A stretch of 64,000 nt of DNA from Bacillus sp. RO3 (GCF_012911895.1 NZ_JAAXCV010000030.1:310001-374000); one strand, 5' to 3'. Shown: positions 34,923 to 43,669, counted from the stretch's first letter. The notes: generated by a model not told the origin, from the letters alone. Numbers and translations are program-made.

Positions 34923-35798
34923 TTACTCCTCTGTTAATCTTTGTTGCAGGAACTTCGATATCATCCCGTACTTGGGCGAAAGCACCCATACGAGTAGAAA
35001 AATAAGGCCTGCAGCTACAGCCATTGCACCTGAGATCGATACATCAAACATCTTGGCCCCGTAATACCCGATGATACTATCAAACACACCGATAGCCCCA
35101 CTCAAAAGCAGCATCACTTTGTATCTGTCTGTAAGTAAATAAGCTGTTGCTCCTGGTGCAATGAGCATCGCCACCACCAGTATGGCCCCAACACTATCGA
35201 ATGCTGAAACAGTGGTAACGGAAACCATTCCCATCAAAATATAATGAACCACTAAAACAGGAATCCCAATGGCAGCAGCCATACTCGGATCAAAAGAGGT
35301 AAGCTTAAACTCTTTATATAGGACGAAGATGATGATGATGTCCATGATTAAGACAGAACTCAGCATGACGACTGATTGGGGAATGTCACCAAGTAGAGGC
35401 AACGACAATGTGTTCCAGGGAACAAATGCTATTTCCCCCATCAAGGCATGCTCCACATCCAGGTGGACATTTTTGGCAAACAGGGAAATGAGAATAACCC
35501 CGACTGCGAACAAGGAGGTAAACACGACCCCTATTGCAGCATCTTCCTGGATCCCGCTGGAATTCAGTAATTGAACGATAAAAGTAGTCAGCAAGCCTGC
35601 GATTACTGCACCGATCAACATATAGAAGCCATTCATGCTTTGGCTGACAATGAATGCCATTACCAATCCCAGGAGAACCGTGTGACTGATTGCATCAGCT
35701 AACATAGACATCTTTCTCAAAATTAGAAAGCATCCTACGATACCGCACGATAGTCCTACTAAACTTCCAGTTAGAAGAATCCATAGCTCATAACTCAT
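34923..35798 (-). CDS. mntD: Manganese ABC transporter permease MntD
   Basis: 291-residue ABC-3 family permease with eight or nine membrane helices. Typical elements are GIVGCFLILRKMSMLADAISH near the N-terminus and AFDSVGAILVVAMLIAPGATAYLL in the coupling region. Its start overlaps the mntC end by 11 bases. It would form a heterodimeric channel with MntC. Confidence 0.93.
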   Translation of the reverse strand: MSYELWILLTGSLVGLSCGIVGCFLILRKMSMLADAISHTVLLGLVMAFIVSQSMNGFYMLIGAVIAGLLTTFIVQLLNSSGIQEDAAIGVVFTSLFAVGVILISLFAKNVHLDVEHALMGEIAFVPWNTLSLPLLGDIPQSVVMLSSVLIMDIIIIFVLYKEFKLTSFDPSMAAAIGIPVLVVHYILMGMVSVTTVSAFDSVGAILVVAMLIAPGATAYLLTDRYKVMLLLSGAIGVFDSIIGYYGAKMFDVSISGAMAVAAGLIFLLVWVLSPKYGMISKFLQQRLTEE

Positions 35799-37095
35799 AC
35801 CCTTGCCCCCCTCTTCTACCAGACATTTTCACACTTAGGAAAGGGTATTGTGTATAGATATCGGACATTTTCATTTTCAGTTTTGTAAGTTGCTCATTTG
35901 ATAACGTTTCTCTTTCTTCCTTCTCAAGCCATTGAATATCAAGAGAACCCAACTCACTTGGGTACATTTCCTTCATCTCCATGATTTGATCAACAAAACT
36001 GAATTCCTCTGCTTTTAATAAGCCTGATTTCGTTATCTTCAATTTTCCATTTTCTTTGGATAAATATCCATTTTTCATCAGAAGCTTCGTAACACGGGAA
36101 AACCTAAGACCCGAAATACTGCTCTGTTGAAGCAATTGTTCTTCACCGATCATATATATTCCAGACCCATACATCTTTTTCAGGATAAAGCGAGCAGCGA
36201 GTCTGTCATCATTCTTAAACCTTTTCAACATGACCGAGATCACCCCGCGCTTAGGAGAGAACAACATCGATACGATAAAGATGACTGTTGCAGTCAACAC
36301 AATGAACGGCCCCGTGGATAACCCCTTCCCAAGGGTACTGATCATCGTACCTATCGCTCCCGATAAGCCTCCTACAATACCTGAAACAAACACCATTGTC
36401 CGTAATGAATCTGTCCAATACCTGGCGGCTATTGCAGGAGTGATAAGCATGGCTGCCATCAGGATGACTCCCACCGCTTGAATGCCGATGACGACTGTCA
36501 GGACTAATAGAGAAACAAATAAAAAATTCAAAAATCCAACCGGCAGTCCGATACCACTGGCAAACTGAGGGTCAAAGGTACTTACCTTAAACTCTTTGAA
36601 TAACAGCGACGTAATGATGATCAAAGTCACCGCAGTCATTCCCATCAGTTGAACATCTCTCCCCACAAGGGAAGCTGCCTGCCCGAAGATAAAATCGTCC
36701 AAGCCGCTCTGGTTGCCTGTAGGCATTTGAGCCACCTTGGTCAAAAGAACGATACCCAATCCAAAGAACACAGATAATACCAAGCAAATAGCAGTGTCTT
36801 CTTTGATTCTCGTTGTGTTCGTTATCAGTTGAATCGTGTAGGCTGACAGAAGACCTGTGGCAGCTGCACCGATCAGCAGTCCAAAGAAATTTTTCTCCCC
36901 AATAAACATGAATGCAAAGCAGATGCCGGGAAGTGCCGCATGGGCAACAGCATCACCTATTAAACTCTGCTTCCTGAGAAGGGCAAAGCTTCCTAAAACA
37001 CCGCTTGCAATCCCCAATAACAGGGTGCTGAGCAACACCCATTGTGTGTTGCCGTCAGTTACGATCGATTGCCATAAATGCCCCATCATTTTCAC
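35788..37095 (-). CDS. mntC: Manganese ABC transporter permease MntC with C-terminal winged-helix extension
   Basis: 435 residues. The first ~285 are an ABC-3 permease (GSFALLRKQSLIGDAVAHAALPG; QAVGVILMAAMLITPAIAARYW). The remaining ~150 are soluble and read like a DtxR-type winged helix plus dimerisation helix (EEQLLQQSSISGLRFSRVTKLLMKNGYLSKENGKL). The same length is known for B. subtilis MntC, so the tail is a family feature and not a fusion artefact. It is 6 bases downstream of mntB. A role of the tail in sensing manganese or MntR is an inference. Confidence 0.93.
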   Translation of the reverse strand: MKMMGHLWQSIVTDGNTQWVLLSTLLLGIASGVLGSFALLRKQSLIGDAVAHAALPGICFAFMFIGEKNFFGLLIGAAATGLLSAYTIQLITNTTRIKEDTAICLVLSVFFGLGIVLLTKVAQMPTGNQSGLDDFIFGQAASLVGRDVQLMGMTAVTLIIITSLLFKEFKVSTFDPQFASGIGLPVGFLNFLFVSLLVLTVVIGIQAVGVILMAAMLITPAIAARYWTDSLRTMVFVSGIVGGLSGAIGTMISTLGKGLSTGPFIVLTATVIFIVSMLFSPKRGVISVMLKRFKNDDRLAARFILKKMYGSGIYMIGEEQLLQQSSISGLRFSRVTKLLMKNGYLSKENGKLKITKSGLLKAEEFSFVDQIMEMKEMYPSELGSLDIQWLEKEERETLSNEQLTKLKMKMSDIYTQYPFLSVKMSGRRGGQGYEL

Positions 37096-37101
37096 CTCTT
37101 T

Positions 37102-37848
37102 CTATGGATGGATTAACATTTTATCCTTCTCCAAGAAAGATAATTTACCTCCATAAGTTAGTTGCAAATTCTCTACATTAAACACATCTTTCGTTGGACC
37201 ATAAGCTATTGTCTTTCTATTCAGTAACAGAGTCCAATCAAAATATTCCGTAACGGTTTGCAAGTCATGATGTACAACCAGAACGGTCTTCCCTTGTTCT
37301 TTTAATTCATTCAACAAGGAGATGATCGCTTTTTCCGTTGCAGCATCTACACCGACAAATGGTTCATCCATGAAATAGACTTCTGCTTCCTGAGCAAGTG
37401 CCCTGGCAAGGAAAACCCTTTGCTGCTGTCCACCCGATAACTGACTTATCTGCCTCGACGCATATTGAGTCATCCCTACCTTATCCAGGCATTCCATTGC
37501 GAACTGTACATCCTTTTTGGTCGGTCTCTTAAACCAGCCCAGGTGCCCATATCTCCCCATCAAGACAACATCCAATGCATTCGTGGGAAAATCCCAATCT
37601 ACAGATCCGCGCTGAGGGACATATCCAACTAATTTGCTCTTAGGGGAATAGGATTTCCCGAAGATTTTAATATCTCCTGATGAGCGTGGGATCAAACCGA
37701 GAATGGCTTTAATCAAGGTGGACTTCCCTGCACCATTGGGTCCGACAATACCGATTAATTTCCCCTTCGGTACCGAAAAGCCTACATCCATTAATACCGG
37801 TTTCCGATGATACGCAACGGTCAATCCCTTTATATCGACTGAATTCAT
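37102..37848 (-). CDS. mntB: Manganese ABC transporter ATP-binding protein MntB
   Basis: 248-residue ATPase: Walker A GPNGAGKST, signature LSGGQQQR, Walker B VYFMDEPFVGVD, H-loop VHHDL. It is 17 bases downstream of mntA and 6 upstream of mntC in the same operon, and powers uptake through MntCD. Confidence 0.95.
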   Translation of the reverse strand: MNSVDIKGLTVAYHRKPVLMDVGFSVPKGKLIGIVGPNGAGKSTLIKAILGLIPRSSGDIKIFGKSYSPKSKLVGYVPQRGSVDWDFPTNALDVVLMGRYGHLGWFKRPTKKDVQFAMECLDKVGMTQYASRQISQLSGGQQQRVFLARALAQEAEVYFMDEPFVGVDAATEKAIISLLNELKEQGKTVLVVHHDLQTVTEYFDWTLLLNRKTIAYGPTKDVFNVENLQLTYGGKLSFLEKDKMLIHP

Positions 37849-37865
37849 GGTTTCCCTCCTACACT

Positions 37866-38801
37866 TTACTTCAATCCTTCTACAATCGTATCAACGTTGT
37901 GCTTATACATACCGATGTAGGTTCCTTCCTCTGTACCATCTTTCCCCATAGCATCGGAGAATAATTCTCCACCTATTTTAACTTCATGCCCTTTATCTTT
38001 CGCTCCAGCGATAACGGCATTGATCGATTTTTCTGAAATACTTGACTCTACAAAAACGGATTTAATATTTCTATCCACCAACGTATTTACAAGGGACTGT
38101 ACATCTGCCAGACCATACTCAGCATCTGTACTTAAACCTTGAAGTCCCATTACTTGAAGATTATATTTTGCACCGAAATAATTAAATGCATCATGTGCTG
38201 TCACAAGCACTCTCTGTTCTTCCGGAATCTTAGACATTTCTTCTGTAGCATATGCTTTAAGCTCATCTAGTTCTTCAAAGTATTTTTCAGCATTTTTGAT
38301 ATAGTCTTCTTTATTCTCGGGATCTTTCTCAATTAATCCATCCCGTACTTCTTCCAATGCCATTTTCCATAAATCGATATCGAACCAGACATGTGGGTCC
38401 GTTGCAGTTTTATCTTCCTGATCTTTCCTTAGTTTATCCTTAGGTATGCTGTCTGCTATTGCATAAGTAGGTTTTTCTTTGTTCATTTTTTCAAAGATTT
38501 CAAGCATTTTCCCTTCTAAATGGAGACCGTTATAGAATATAATGTCTGCCTCCTGAAGCTTACCTATATCTGATTGTTTTGCTTTATATAGGTGAGGGTC
38601 AACACCTGGGCCCATTAAACTGTGGACCTCTACATGTTCTCCTCCTATATGTTCTACTGCATCTCCAATTTGTCCGATTGTTGTTGTTACAACGATTTTG
38701 TCGTTTGAAGAACCACTCTTTGTAGCTCCACACCCTGAAAGGATGAGTCCTGCTGCTAAAATAATAATCATTCCTACTAAAACCTTTAACCTTGTAGTCA
38801 T
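37866..38801 (-). CDS. mntA: Manganese-binding lipoprotein MntA
   Basis: 311-residue cluster A-I substrate-binding protein. The signal peptide ends in the lipobox LSGC (Cys ~24). Metal ligands are recognisable: DPHLYK and DPHVWFD (first His), VTAHDAFNYFG (second His), then Glu in VESSISEK and Asp near ELFSDAMG. I start at the ATG 38801 (MTTRLKV), 6 bases after AAGGGAGAT. A longer in-frame start gives a charged leader that is wrong for a lipoprotein. First gene of mntABCD. Confidence 0.95.
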   Translation of the reverse strand: MTTRLKVLVGMIIILAAGLILSGCGATKSGSSNDKIVVTTTIGQIGDAVEHIGGEHVEVHSLMGPGVDPHLYKAKQSDIGKLQEADIIFYNGLHLEGKMLEIFEKMNKEKPTYAIADSIPKDKLRKDQEDKTATDPHVWFDIDLWKMALEEVRDGLIEKDPENKEDYIKNAEKYFEELDELKAYATEEMSKIPEEQRVLVTAHDAFNYFGAKYNLQVMGLQGLSTDAEYGLADVQSLVNTLVDRNIKSVFVESSISEKSINAVIAGAKDKGHEVKIGGELFSDAMGKDGTEEGTYIGMYKHNVDTIVEGLK

Positions 38802-38923
38802 ATTCGATCTCCCTTCTGTTTCCATTCATTTTTTTCACTTCTACTACATCTACCCTATTCACGAAACTTCTATAAGTTCACTTTTTTTTACATGAGCAAC
38901 TTATTTTTTATTAGATAATAAAA

Positions 38924-38987
38924 GTTTCCTTGATGCAACAAAAGTTTCCTTAGTGCAAATTTTATTTCCTTACTCAATTTTTGTCAA
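38924..38987 (-). promoter_or_regulatory. mntA promoter with three tandem MntR-type operator repeats
   Basis: On the minus strand TTGACA (38987-38982), a 17-base spacer and TAAAAT (38964-38959) form a near-consensus SigA promoter. Two copies of the MntR-type box lie downstream of the -10: TTTGCACTAAGGAAAC (38959-38944) and GTTGCATCAAGGAAAC (38939-38924), exactly 20 bases apart. A third, degenerate copy (TGAGTAAGGAAA, 38975-38964) lies 20 bases further up, inside the spacer. MntR plus Mn would block polymerase. The 389-base gap 38802-39190 holds this promoter and the cold-shock promoter and no gene. Confidence 0.85.
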
Positions 38988-39037
38988 TACATATACTCAA
39001 AATTATTTAACTATTTCCTCAAGGAATTGGAGGAATG

Positions 39038-39066
39038 TTGACTCGAAATTCTCCATATTGTATAGT
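39038..39066 (+). promoter_or_regulatory. Cold-shock gene promoter
   Basis: TTGACT (39038-39043), a 17-base spacer and TATAGT (39061-39066) form a good SigA promoter. Predicted transcription starts near 39073, leaving a ~118-base untranslated leader, the long leader type common for csp genes. Confidence 0.75.
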
Positions 39067-39190
39067 TAATACATCATTGAAGTGTACGATTAACGTCCTT
39101 TCTATGAAGGAAGCGAAGAATCGATTACATTTCATGAAAATCATTTTCCAGAGGCACAAACGTGCTTGAACGATTTAGGAGGATTCGAAA

Positions 39191-39391
39191 ATGCAAAATG
39201 GTAAAGTAAAATGGTTCAACAATGAAAAAGGATTTGGATTCATCGAAGTTGAAGGTGGAGACGATGTATTCGTTCACTTCTCAGCGATTCAAGGTGAAGG
39301 ATTCAAATCATTAGAAGAAGGTCAAGAAGTTTCTTTCGATGTTGTAGAAGGAAATCGCGGACCTCAAGCAGCAAACGTAGTTAAACTATAA
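39191..39391 (+). CDS. Cold-shock protein (CspA family)
   Basis: 66-residue single cold-shock domain: RNP1 KGFGFIEV and RNP2 VFVHFSAI are intact. It binds single-stranded RNA/DNA as an RNA chaperone. AGGAGG lies 8 bases before the ATG. It most resembles the CspB/C/D group of Bacillus; which paralogue cannot be decided. Long leader upstream, strong terminator downstream. Confidence 0.96.
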   Translation: MQNGKVKWFNNEKGFGFIEVEGGDDVFVHFSAIQGEGFKSLEEGQEVSFDVVEGNRGPQAANVVKL

Positions 39392-39414
39392 TTGTCCGAA
39401 CAATATAGCATGCC

Positions 39415-39452
39415 AAATGGCAGCAAGTCGCATCTGCGACTTGCTGCCATTT
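39415..39452. terminator. Bidirectional intrinsic terminator
   Basis: 18-bp perfect stem (AAATGGCAGCAAGTCGCA and its complement) with a 2-base loop, then T-rich sequence. It lies between the convergent csp and ypeQ genes. Confidence 0.92.
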
Positions 39453-39457
39453 ATTTT

Positions 39458-39634
39458 TTAATTCAATTTTTGCCCATAGTCTCTTATTTGTTCTCCGATT
39501 GTGCATTTTTCTATACAAAAGCGGTGAGCATATGTCTTTCCATATTCCTTTCGAAAGTGTGCTTTAAGTAAGCAGTCATCACAGTAAGTATCTATTAGCT
39601 CATCCACTTTATCCACCACTTCTTTTCGATTCAT
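39458..39634 (-). CDS. ypeQ: YpeQ-like zinc-finger protein
   Basis: 58 residues with TYCDDCLLK and AHRFCIEKCTIG, i.e. CxxC plus H-x-x-x-CxxxC, a zinc-binding arrangement. The length, sequence and position next to a csp gene and ypeP match YpeQ of B. subtilis. The ATG at 39634 (MNRKEVV) follows AGGAGTG; an in-frame start 8 codons earlier lies before the ribosome site. Function unknown. Confidence 0.85.
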   Translation of the reverse strand: MNRKEVVDKVDELIDTYCDDCLLKAHFRKEYGKTYAHRFCIEKCTIGEQIRDYGQKLN

Positions 39635-39706
39635 TCCATCACTCCTAAGCTTGTTCAAGGACTTAATGTGTGTTGTTATTTATAGAGTATATAATAGGGA
39701 GAAAAA

Positions 39707-40363
39707 TTATTCTATCCGTTTGTTACTGTGAACGCTTGTCCCTCCCAGCGCTTGATTGGCCAGCTTATCTGCTTCCTTATTGTCCTTTCTATTCAGTACA
39801 ATCAGGTTGGTTTTCAACCCTAGCTTTTTGATCAGGGTTTCGATACGATCGAGCCACCGGCTCAAGCCCTCTTCCAAACATGGCCATTCCCCCTGTAATT
39901 GTTTGATTACCACCTGGGAATCTCCGTGGATCGCACAAGGTGAATTTCTCACACCGATTTCTTCAAGGAGCTTCAACGCAATATGTAATGCTGCGTATTC
40001 TGCTTCATTATTATTGTCAATTTCCTCCAGCACTTCATTTTTTCTTATTCTGAAAGACTCTCCCCCCTTATCGTAGTAGACGACAATCCCCACCCCGGCA
40101 AGTAAGGCTTCTTTATCAAATCCCCCGTCAAAATACACCCGGACATTCTCCGGTTCTTTTTCTAATTGTTTATTCAATTTAAGGAATTCCTTCCTGGACC
40201 ATGAATTCCCCATCTCATCTATTACTTCTACGTCCTGAACCCTTCCTGTTTTCATCAGGTCGTCAAGGTGGATCATCGTTTCTTTTCTAGGAAAATAAGT
40301 AGATTCAAACCATATGTTTGATGCTGTTTTACTTGAATATTTAAATTTGATTTTCATTTCCAT
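39707..40363 (-). CDS. ypeP: RNase HI-like protein YpeP
   Basis: 218 residues: an N-terminal ~70-residue extension and a C-terminal RNase H fold. The catalytic acids are conserved: Asp in VYFDGGFD, Glu in NNNEAEYAAL, Asp in IHGDSQVV, Asp in NKEADKLAN. The extension is not the usual hybrid-binding domain. In B. subtilis ypeP lies at the same site. Activity on RNA/DNA hybrids is plausible but not proven by sequence. Confidence 0.88.
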   Translation of the reverse strand: MEMKIKFKYSSKTASNIWFESTYFPRKETMIHLDDLMKTGRVQDVEVIDEMGNSWSRKEFLKLNKQLEKEPENVRVYFDGGFDKEALLAGVGIVVYYDKGGESFRIRKNEVLEEIDNNNEAEYAALHIALKLLEEIGVRNSPCAIHGDSQVVIKQLQGEWPCLEEGLSRWLDRIETLIKKLGLKTNLIVLNRKDNKEADKLANQALGGTSVHSNKRIE

Positions 40364-40390
40364 TCTGATTTTCTCCTTTTTCTTCTAATA

Positions 40391-40419
40391 TTGTTCATTT
40401 ACGTTATTATTTGTATAAT
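40391..40419 (+). promoter_or_regulatory. ypdP promoter
   Basis: TTGTTC (40391-40396), a 17-base spacer and a perfect TATAAT (40414-40419), 46 bases before the ypdP start. Confidence 0.65.
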
Positions 40420-40464
40420 GAGGTCTATTGTTTCATTTACACATGTATATTAGGAGGACATTAT

Positions 40465-41145
40465 ATGTTTAATATATGGTTTGGATTAGTCTTTGTACTC
40501 ATTACGTTCTCTTTCCTATTGATCATGTATAGAATGTTCGGTCGCACCGGATTATTTGTATGGATCGGGATCTCCACGATACTGGCTAATTTGCAGGTAG
40601 TCAAAACGATTGAAATGTTCGGTTTAACCGCTACTTTGGGGAACGCCATGTACGGTACAGCTTTTTTAGTGACAGACATCCTAAACGAAAAATACGGAAA
40701 AAAGGAAGCTCAAAAAGCGGTCTGGCTTGGTTTCTTCACTTTAATTGTCATGACTATTATTATGCAGCTTGTGTTAGTATTCCAACCTCATCCTGAAGAT
40801 TTCGCTCAGGACTCTCTTGCTACGATCTTTGGAATCATTCCCAGGATCGCTCTAGGAAGCCTAGCGGCATATCTTATCAGTCAATTAACAGACGTATACA
40901 TCTTTTCGTATTTAAAGGAGAAATTCCCTGCCGACTCACAATTCTGGATTCGGAATAATGGAAGTACGATGGCGAGTCAGCTTTTGGATACGCTGGTATT
41001 CACTAGCATCGCATTTCTAGGTGAATACCCTATGGATGTATGGTTTGAAATCTTCATCACGACCTATCTCCTTAAATGGGTCATATCCATTTTGGATACC
41101 CCATTTGGTTATGTGGCAAAACGCTTTCCTAAAAACATGGAATAA
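40465..41145 (+). CDS. ypdP: Queuosine precursor transporter (YpdP, VUT/YhhQ family)
   Basis: 226-residue membrane protein with six or seven helices. NAMYGTAFLVTDILNEKYGKKEAQKAV is the family hallmark, and the final segment RNNGSTMASQLLDTLVF is also conserved. It imports preQ0/preQ1-type precursors for queuosine. ATG 40465 is preceded by TTAGGAGG. I looked for a preQ1 riboswitch upstream and saw none. Confidence 0.92.
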   Translation: MFNIWFGLVFVLITFSFLLIMYRMFGRTGLFVWIGISTILANLQVVKTIEMFGLTATLGNAMYGTAFLVTDILNEKYGKKEAQKAVWLGFFTLIVMTIIMQLVLVFQPHPEDFAQDSLATIFGIIPRIALGSLAAYLISQLTDVYIFSYLKEKFPADSQFWIRNNGSTMASQLLDTLVFTSIAFLGEYPMDVWFEIFITTYLLKWVISILDTPFGYVAKRFPKNME

Positions 41146-41331
41146 ATACGCCTGATCCACGGAATAAAATCGATTCAGTTTCTTTCAAATGGACACTTCT
41201 TGATGGACTCTGGCTTGGGTCATTCTTTAATGGATCCTTAGACCATCCCCAATTTGAATTTAGATTCCTGATTCGGGATGGTCTGTGCTAGTATTATAGT
41301 AAACTTCCGGTGTATGTAAGGAGGAACGAAG

Positions 41332-41730
41332 ATGATTGAAGTACATATTGATGGTGCAAGTGCCGGAAACCCTGGACCGAGTGGTGCGGGTATCTTTATA
41401 AAAAATAACGGGAAAATCGAAACACATTCCATTCCCTTGGGCATCATGGACAATCATGAGGCTGAATTTACCGCCTGCAAGAAAGCTCTTGAAATCTGCA
41501 TTGAAAAACAGGCTGAAACAGTGTGGCTCAAAAGTGATTCTCAGGCAGTCATCCATGCCATCGAGAAAGAGTTTGTACGTAACCCTCAATACAGGCAGTT
41601 GCTCGAAGATATTTTAAACATGTCCAAAGGCATAAACCTTTTCTTCGTAAAATGGATACCAAGCAAGGAAAATAAAGCAGCGGATGAACTGGCACGAAAA
41701 GCCATTCACCTGAACCAGAGGAGCATGTAA
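41332..41730 (+). CDS. ypdQ: RNase HI-like protein YpdQ
   Basis: 132 residues, a minimal RNase H fold. IDGASAGNPGPSGAG starts the protein, and the DEDD acids are present (Asp7; Glu in NHEAEFTA; Asp in KSDSQAV; Asp in NKAADELA). The basic handle helix of E. coli RNase HI is missing, as in B. subtilis YpdQ. AAGGAGG precedes the ATG. The eamA gene follows without a gap. An inverted repeat GACCATCCC/GGGATGGTC (41241-41283) upstream has no T-tract. Confidence 0.9.
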   Translation: MIEVHIDGASAGNPGPSGAGIFIKNNGKIETHSIPLGIMDNHEAEFTACKKALEICIEKQAETVWLKSDSQAVIHAIEKEFVRNPQYRQLLEDILNMSKGINLFFVKWIPSKENKAADELARKAIHLNQRSM

Positions 41731-42642
41731 TTGGCTAGACTTGCTGATTTATCCTTAATCGGTGTCGCTTTTATTTGGGGGGCTACCTTTGTGGTTGTGC
41801 AATCAGCTATTGAATTCCTCCCCCCATTTATGTTTAATGGTATTCGGTTTCTACTGGCAACCATACCACTGGTTTTTTTCTTGTATTTCAAAAGACCTCA
41901 AATGAACGGTCGGTCCGTTTTGTACGGAATCATATTAGGAATATTCTTGTTTATTGGATATGCGTTCCAAACATTGGGTCTTCTTTTCACAACACCCTCC
42001 AAGGCAGGATTTGTAACAGGGTTGAGTGTCGTGATGGTTCCCTTCTTTTCGTTCATTTTCTTTAAACGCTTTCCATCCAAAGGAGCCATCATGGGGTCTG
42101 TTATGGCAGCAGCTGGCCTGTACTTGCTTATGTCAGGTCATACTCAATCCTTCAATATAGGAGACGCTCTCGTACTACTCTGTGCATTTGGATTTGCTCT
42201 TCATATCATTTATACTGATTCGTTCACCAGGAGATCTTCGCTTCTTCTATTAACGACAGTTCAGTTATGTACAGTGGGCATTCTCTCAACAGTAGGTGCA
42301 TTCCTCTTCGAAAACCCTAAATTGGTGATGTTGAATGGGGGCTTGAGCCATAATGGTGTCATGAGCGCTTTACTGATCACTTCTTTATTTGCTACCCTGC
42401 TGGCATTTATCACTCAGACCTATGCACAAAGATATACCACTCCGTCTCGAGTGGCGATCATTTTCACCTTGGAACCTGTTTTTGCAGCCATTTGCTCCTT
42501 TTTATGGACAGGGGAACGTTTGGGAACAATGGCTGTTACAGGAAGCGCCTTTATCGTAATCGGGATGCTTTTCGCAGAACTCCCAATCGTCCGTTGGATT
42601 TCAGAAAAGATGAACAAGGATCATCCAGTTGAAATGAAATAG
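41731..42642 (+). CDS. DMT superfamily transporter (EamA)
   Basis: 303 residues, ten membrane helices in two EamA repeats. GVAFIWGATFVVVQSAI begins the first, and ALLITSLFATLLAFITQTYAQRYT lies in the second. The TTG start immediately follows the ypdQ stop, with GAGGAG ~7 bases upstream, so it is coupled to ypdQ. The substrate is unknown; the family exports or imports amino acids and other metabolites. Confidence 0.92.
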   Translation: MARLADLSLIGVAFIWGATFVVVQSAIEFLPPFMFNGIRFLLATIPLVFFLYFKRPQMNGRSVLYGIILGIFLFIGYAFQTLGLLFTTPSKAGFVTGLSVVMVPFFSFIFFKRFPSKGAIMGSVMAAAGLYLLMSGHTQSFNIGDALVLLCAFGFALHIIYTDSFTRRSSLLLLTTVQLCTVGILSTVGAFLFENPKLVMLNGGLSHNGVMSALLITSLFATLLAFITQTYAQRYTTPSRVAIIFTLEPVFAAICSFLWTGERLGTMAVTGSAFIVIGMLFAELPIVRWISEKMNKDHPVEMK

Positions 42643-42670
42643 GAGTCCCCTTAGGGCTCTATTTTTTTTT
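42642..42670 (+). terminator. Terminator of the eamA gene
   Basis: Short stem GAG(T)CCC/GGGCTC followed by a run of nine Ts. Confidence 0.75.
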
Positions 42671-42677
42671 GACTGGG

Positions 42678-42713
42678 GGAGGCGGCAGGGTATGAGGGTT
42701 TCGAGGGCCGACA
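42678..42713 (+). repeat. Degenerate dispersed-repeat fragment
   Basis: GGAGGCGGC and AGGGCCGACA occur here as in the repeat at 55901-55966, but with 17 instead of 6 bases between them. It probably is an eroded copy of that element; the similarity is short. Confidence 0.3.
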
Positions 42714-42733
42714 CGTTCCTCACCCTATCATAA

Positions 42734-42770
42734 CAAAAAGCGGAGGCAGTTCCTGACTGCCTCCGCTTTT
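42734..42770 (-). terminator. Terminator of the DUF6123-like gene
   Basis: 15-bp perfect stem AAAAGCGGAGGCAGT and complement with a 5-base loop, T-rich on the minus strand, abutting the stop codon. Confidence 0.88.
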
Positions 42771-43037
42771 CTATGCCAATCCCTGACTGACCATCCATTT
42801 TAATGCTTCTTTTCTGGAGGTGATTTTTTGGGAATGAAGCCGTTCCAATATTGACATGTAAAAGCTGCTGTCAAACTGCCTCTGTGCTTTTAGAGTGATT
42901 TCGATGGCATAGTTGACCAGTTCATCCGGGGCATCCGTATATTTTTTGCCAAAATAAATGAAGCCGATTGCGTCTTGTTGAAATTTAAAACCTTTATTTT
43001 CTAGATCTATGAGAAATTCCTCTGTTGTCTTTTTCAC
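42771..43037 (-). CDS. Small conserved protein (DUF6123-like)
   Basis: 88 residues, no signal or membrane segment. FLIDLENKGFKF, AIGFIYFGKKYTDAPDELVNYAIEITLKAQ and the SxKEALKWM end recall a small family I remember as DUF6123 in Bacillus. I cannot verify this. GTG at 43037 follows AGGAG; another GTG four codons earlier is inside the ribosome site. Function unknown. Confidence 0.65.
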   Translation of the reverse strand: MKKTTEEFLIDLENKGFKFQQDAIGFIYFGKKYTDAPDELVNYAIEITLKAQRQFDSSFYMSILERLHSQKITSRKEALKWMVSQGLA

Positions 43038-43072
43038 GTTTCTCCTCACCTTATCAACGCATTGTCTATTTT

Positions 43073-43561
43073 TTATCTTACAGAAAATTTTTTCTTTTGC
43101 CTATCCTTTTTGGAAAACAAGAAGCCAATGAAGCCAAGCAGTGATCCAAGTAATGCACCACCCACTACTTCCCCGGGCTGATGTCCAAGCATTTCTTTCA
43201 GTCTTTTTGGTTTTTTTTCTTCAAATTCTACCGTTTCATGTTCATGAGCCTTTCGGACAAGTTCGTCCAGGCTATTTACTTTAAGAGTCAATTCTCCTGT
43301 TTGTCTGCGAATCCCTTGGGCATCATACATGACAATCAGGCCAAAGATGAAGGAAAGAGCAAAGTCGATGGTTCTTACCCCTCTCTTTAAAGCGATAAAT
43401 GTCGTCAAAGATGAAACCCCCGCACTGTGAGAACTTGGCATTCCCCCGGTCTGGAAAAACAACTCAGGCTTCCATTCCTTTTTTTTCAAAAAGTGCAATG
43501 GGATTTTCAATCCTTGAGCTAATGCTATACTGATCAATGCTGTTACAATCCCTTTATTCAC
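43073..43561 (-). CDS. Divergent PAP2 family membrane protein (YuiD-like)
   Basis: 162 residues, four predicted membrane helices. FFQTGGMPSSHSAGVSSLTTFIAL carries the phosphatase motif SxxxHS-like core, and MYDAQGIRRQTG is the second hallmark. This is the YuiD/DUF212 group related to acid phosphatases. GTG at 43561 (MNKGIV) lies 7 bases after GGGAGGTG. The long frame to 43624 is unsupported. A lipid-phosphate substrate is inferred only. Confidence 0.88.
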   Translation of the reverse strand: MNKGIVTALISIALAQGLKIPLHFLKKKEWKPELFFQTGGMPSSHSAGVSSLTTFIALKRGVRTIDFALSFIFGLIVMYDAQGIRRQTGELTLKVNSLDELVRKAHEHETVEFEEKKPKRLKEMLGHQPGEVVGGALLGSLLGFIGFLFSKKDRQKKKFSVR

Positions 43562-43669
43562 CCTTACACCTCCCTTATCAATAGCTTGTCCTAAATTTCG
43601 ATACACATAGGATATTTGTATCAAACAAAGCCAAAATAGTATTGACCACTATGAAGGAGGGGTTTCGAA

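Noticed and set aside
40364-40464. Possible preQ1 riboswitch before the queuosine precursor transporter
   Set aside because: The conserved preQ1-I stem and A-rich tail are absent; a plain SigA promoter explains the region.
41241-41283. Inverted repeat GACCATCCC/GGGATGGTC between ypdP and ypdQ
   Set aside because: No T-tract on either strand and a 25-base loop; too weak for a terminator and no known operator matches.
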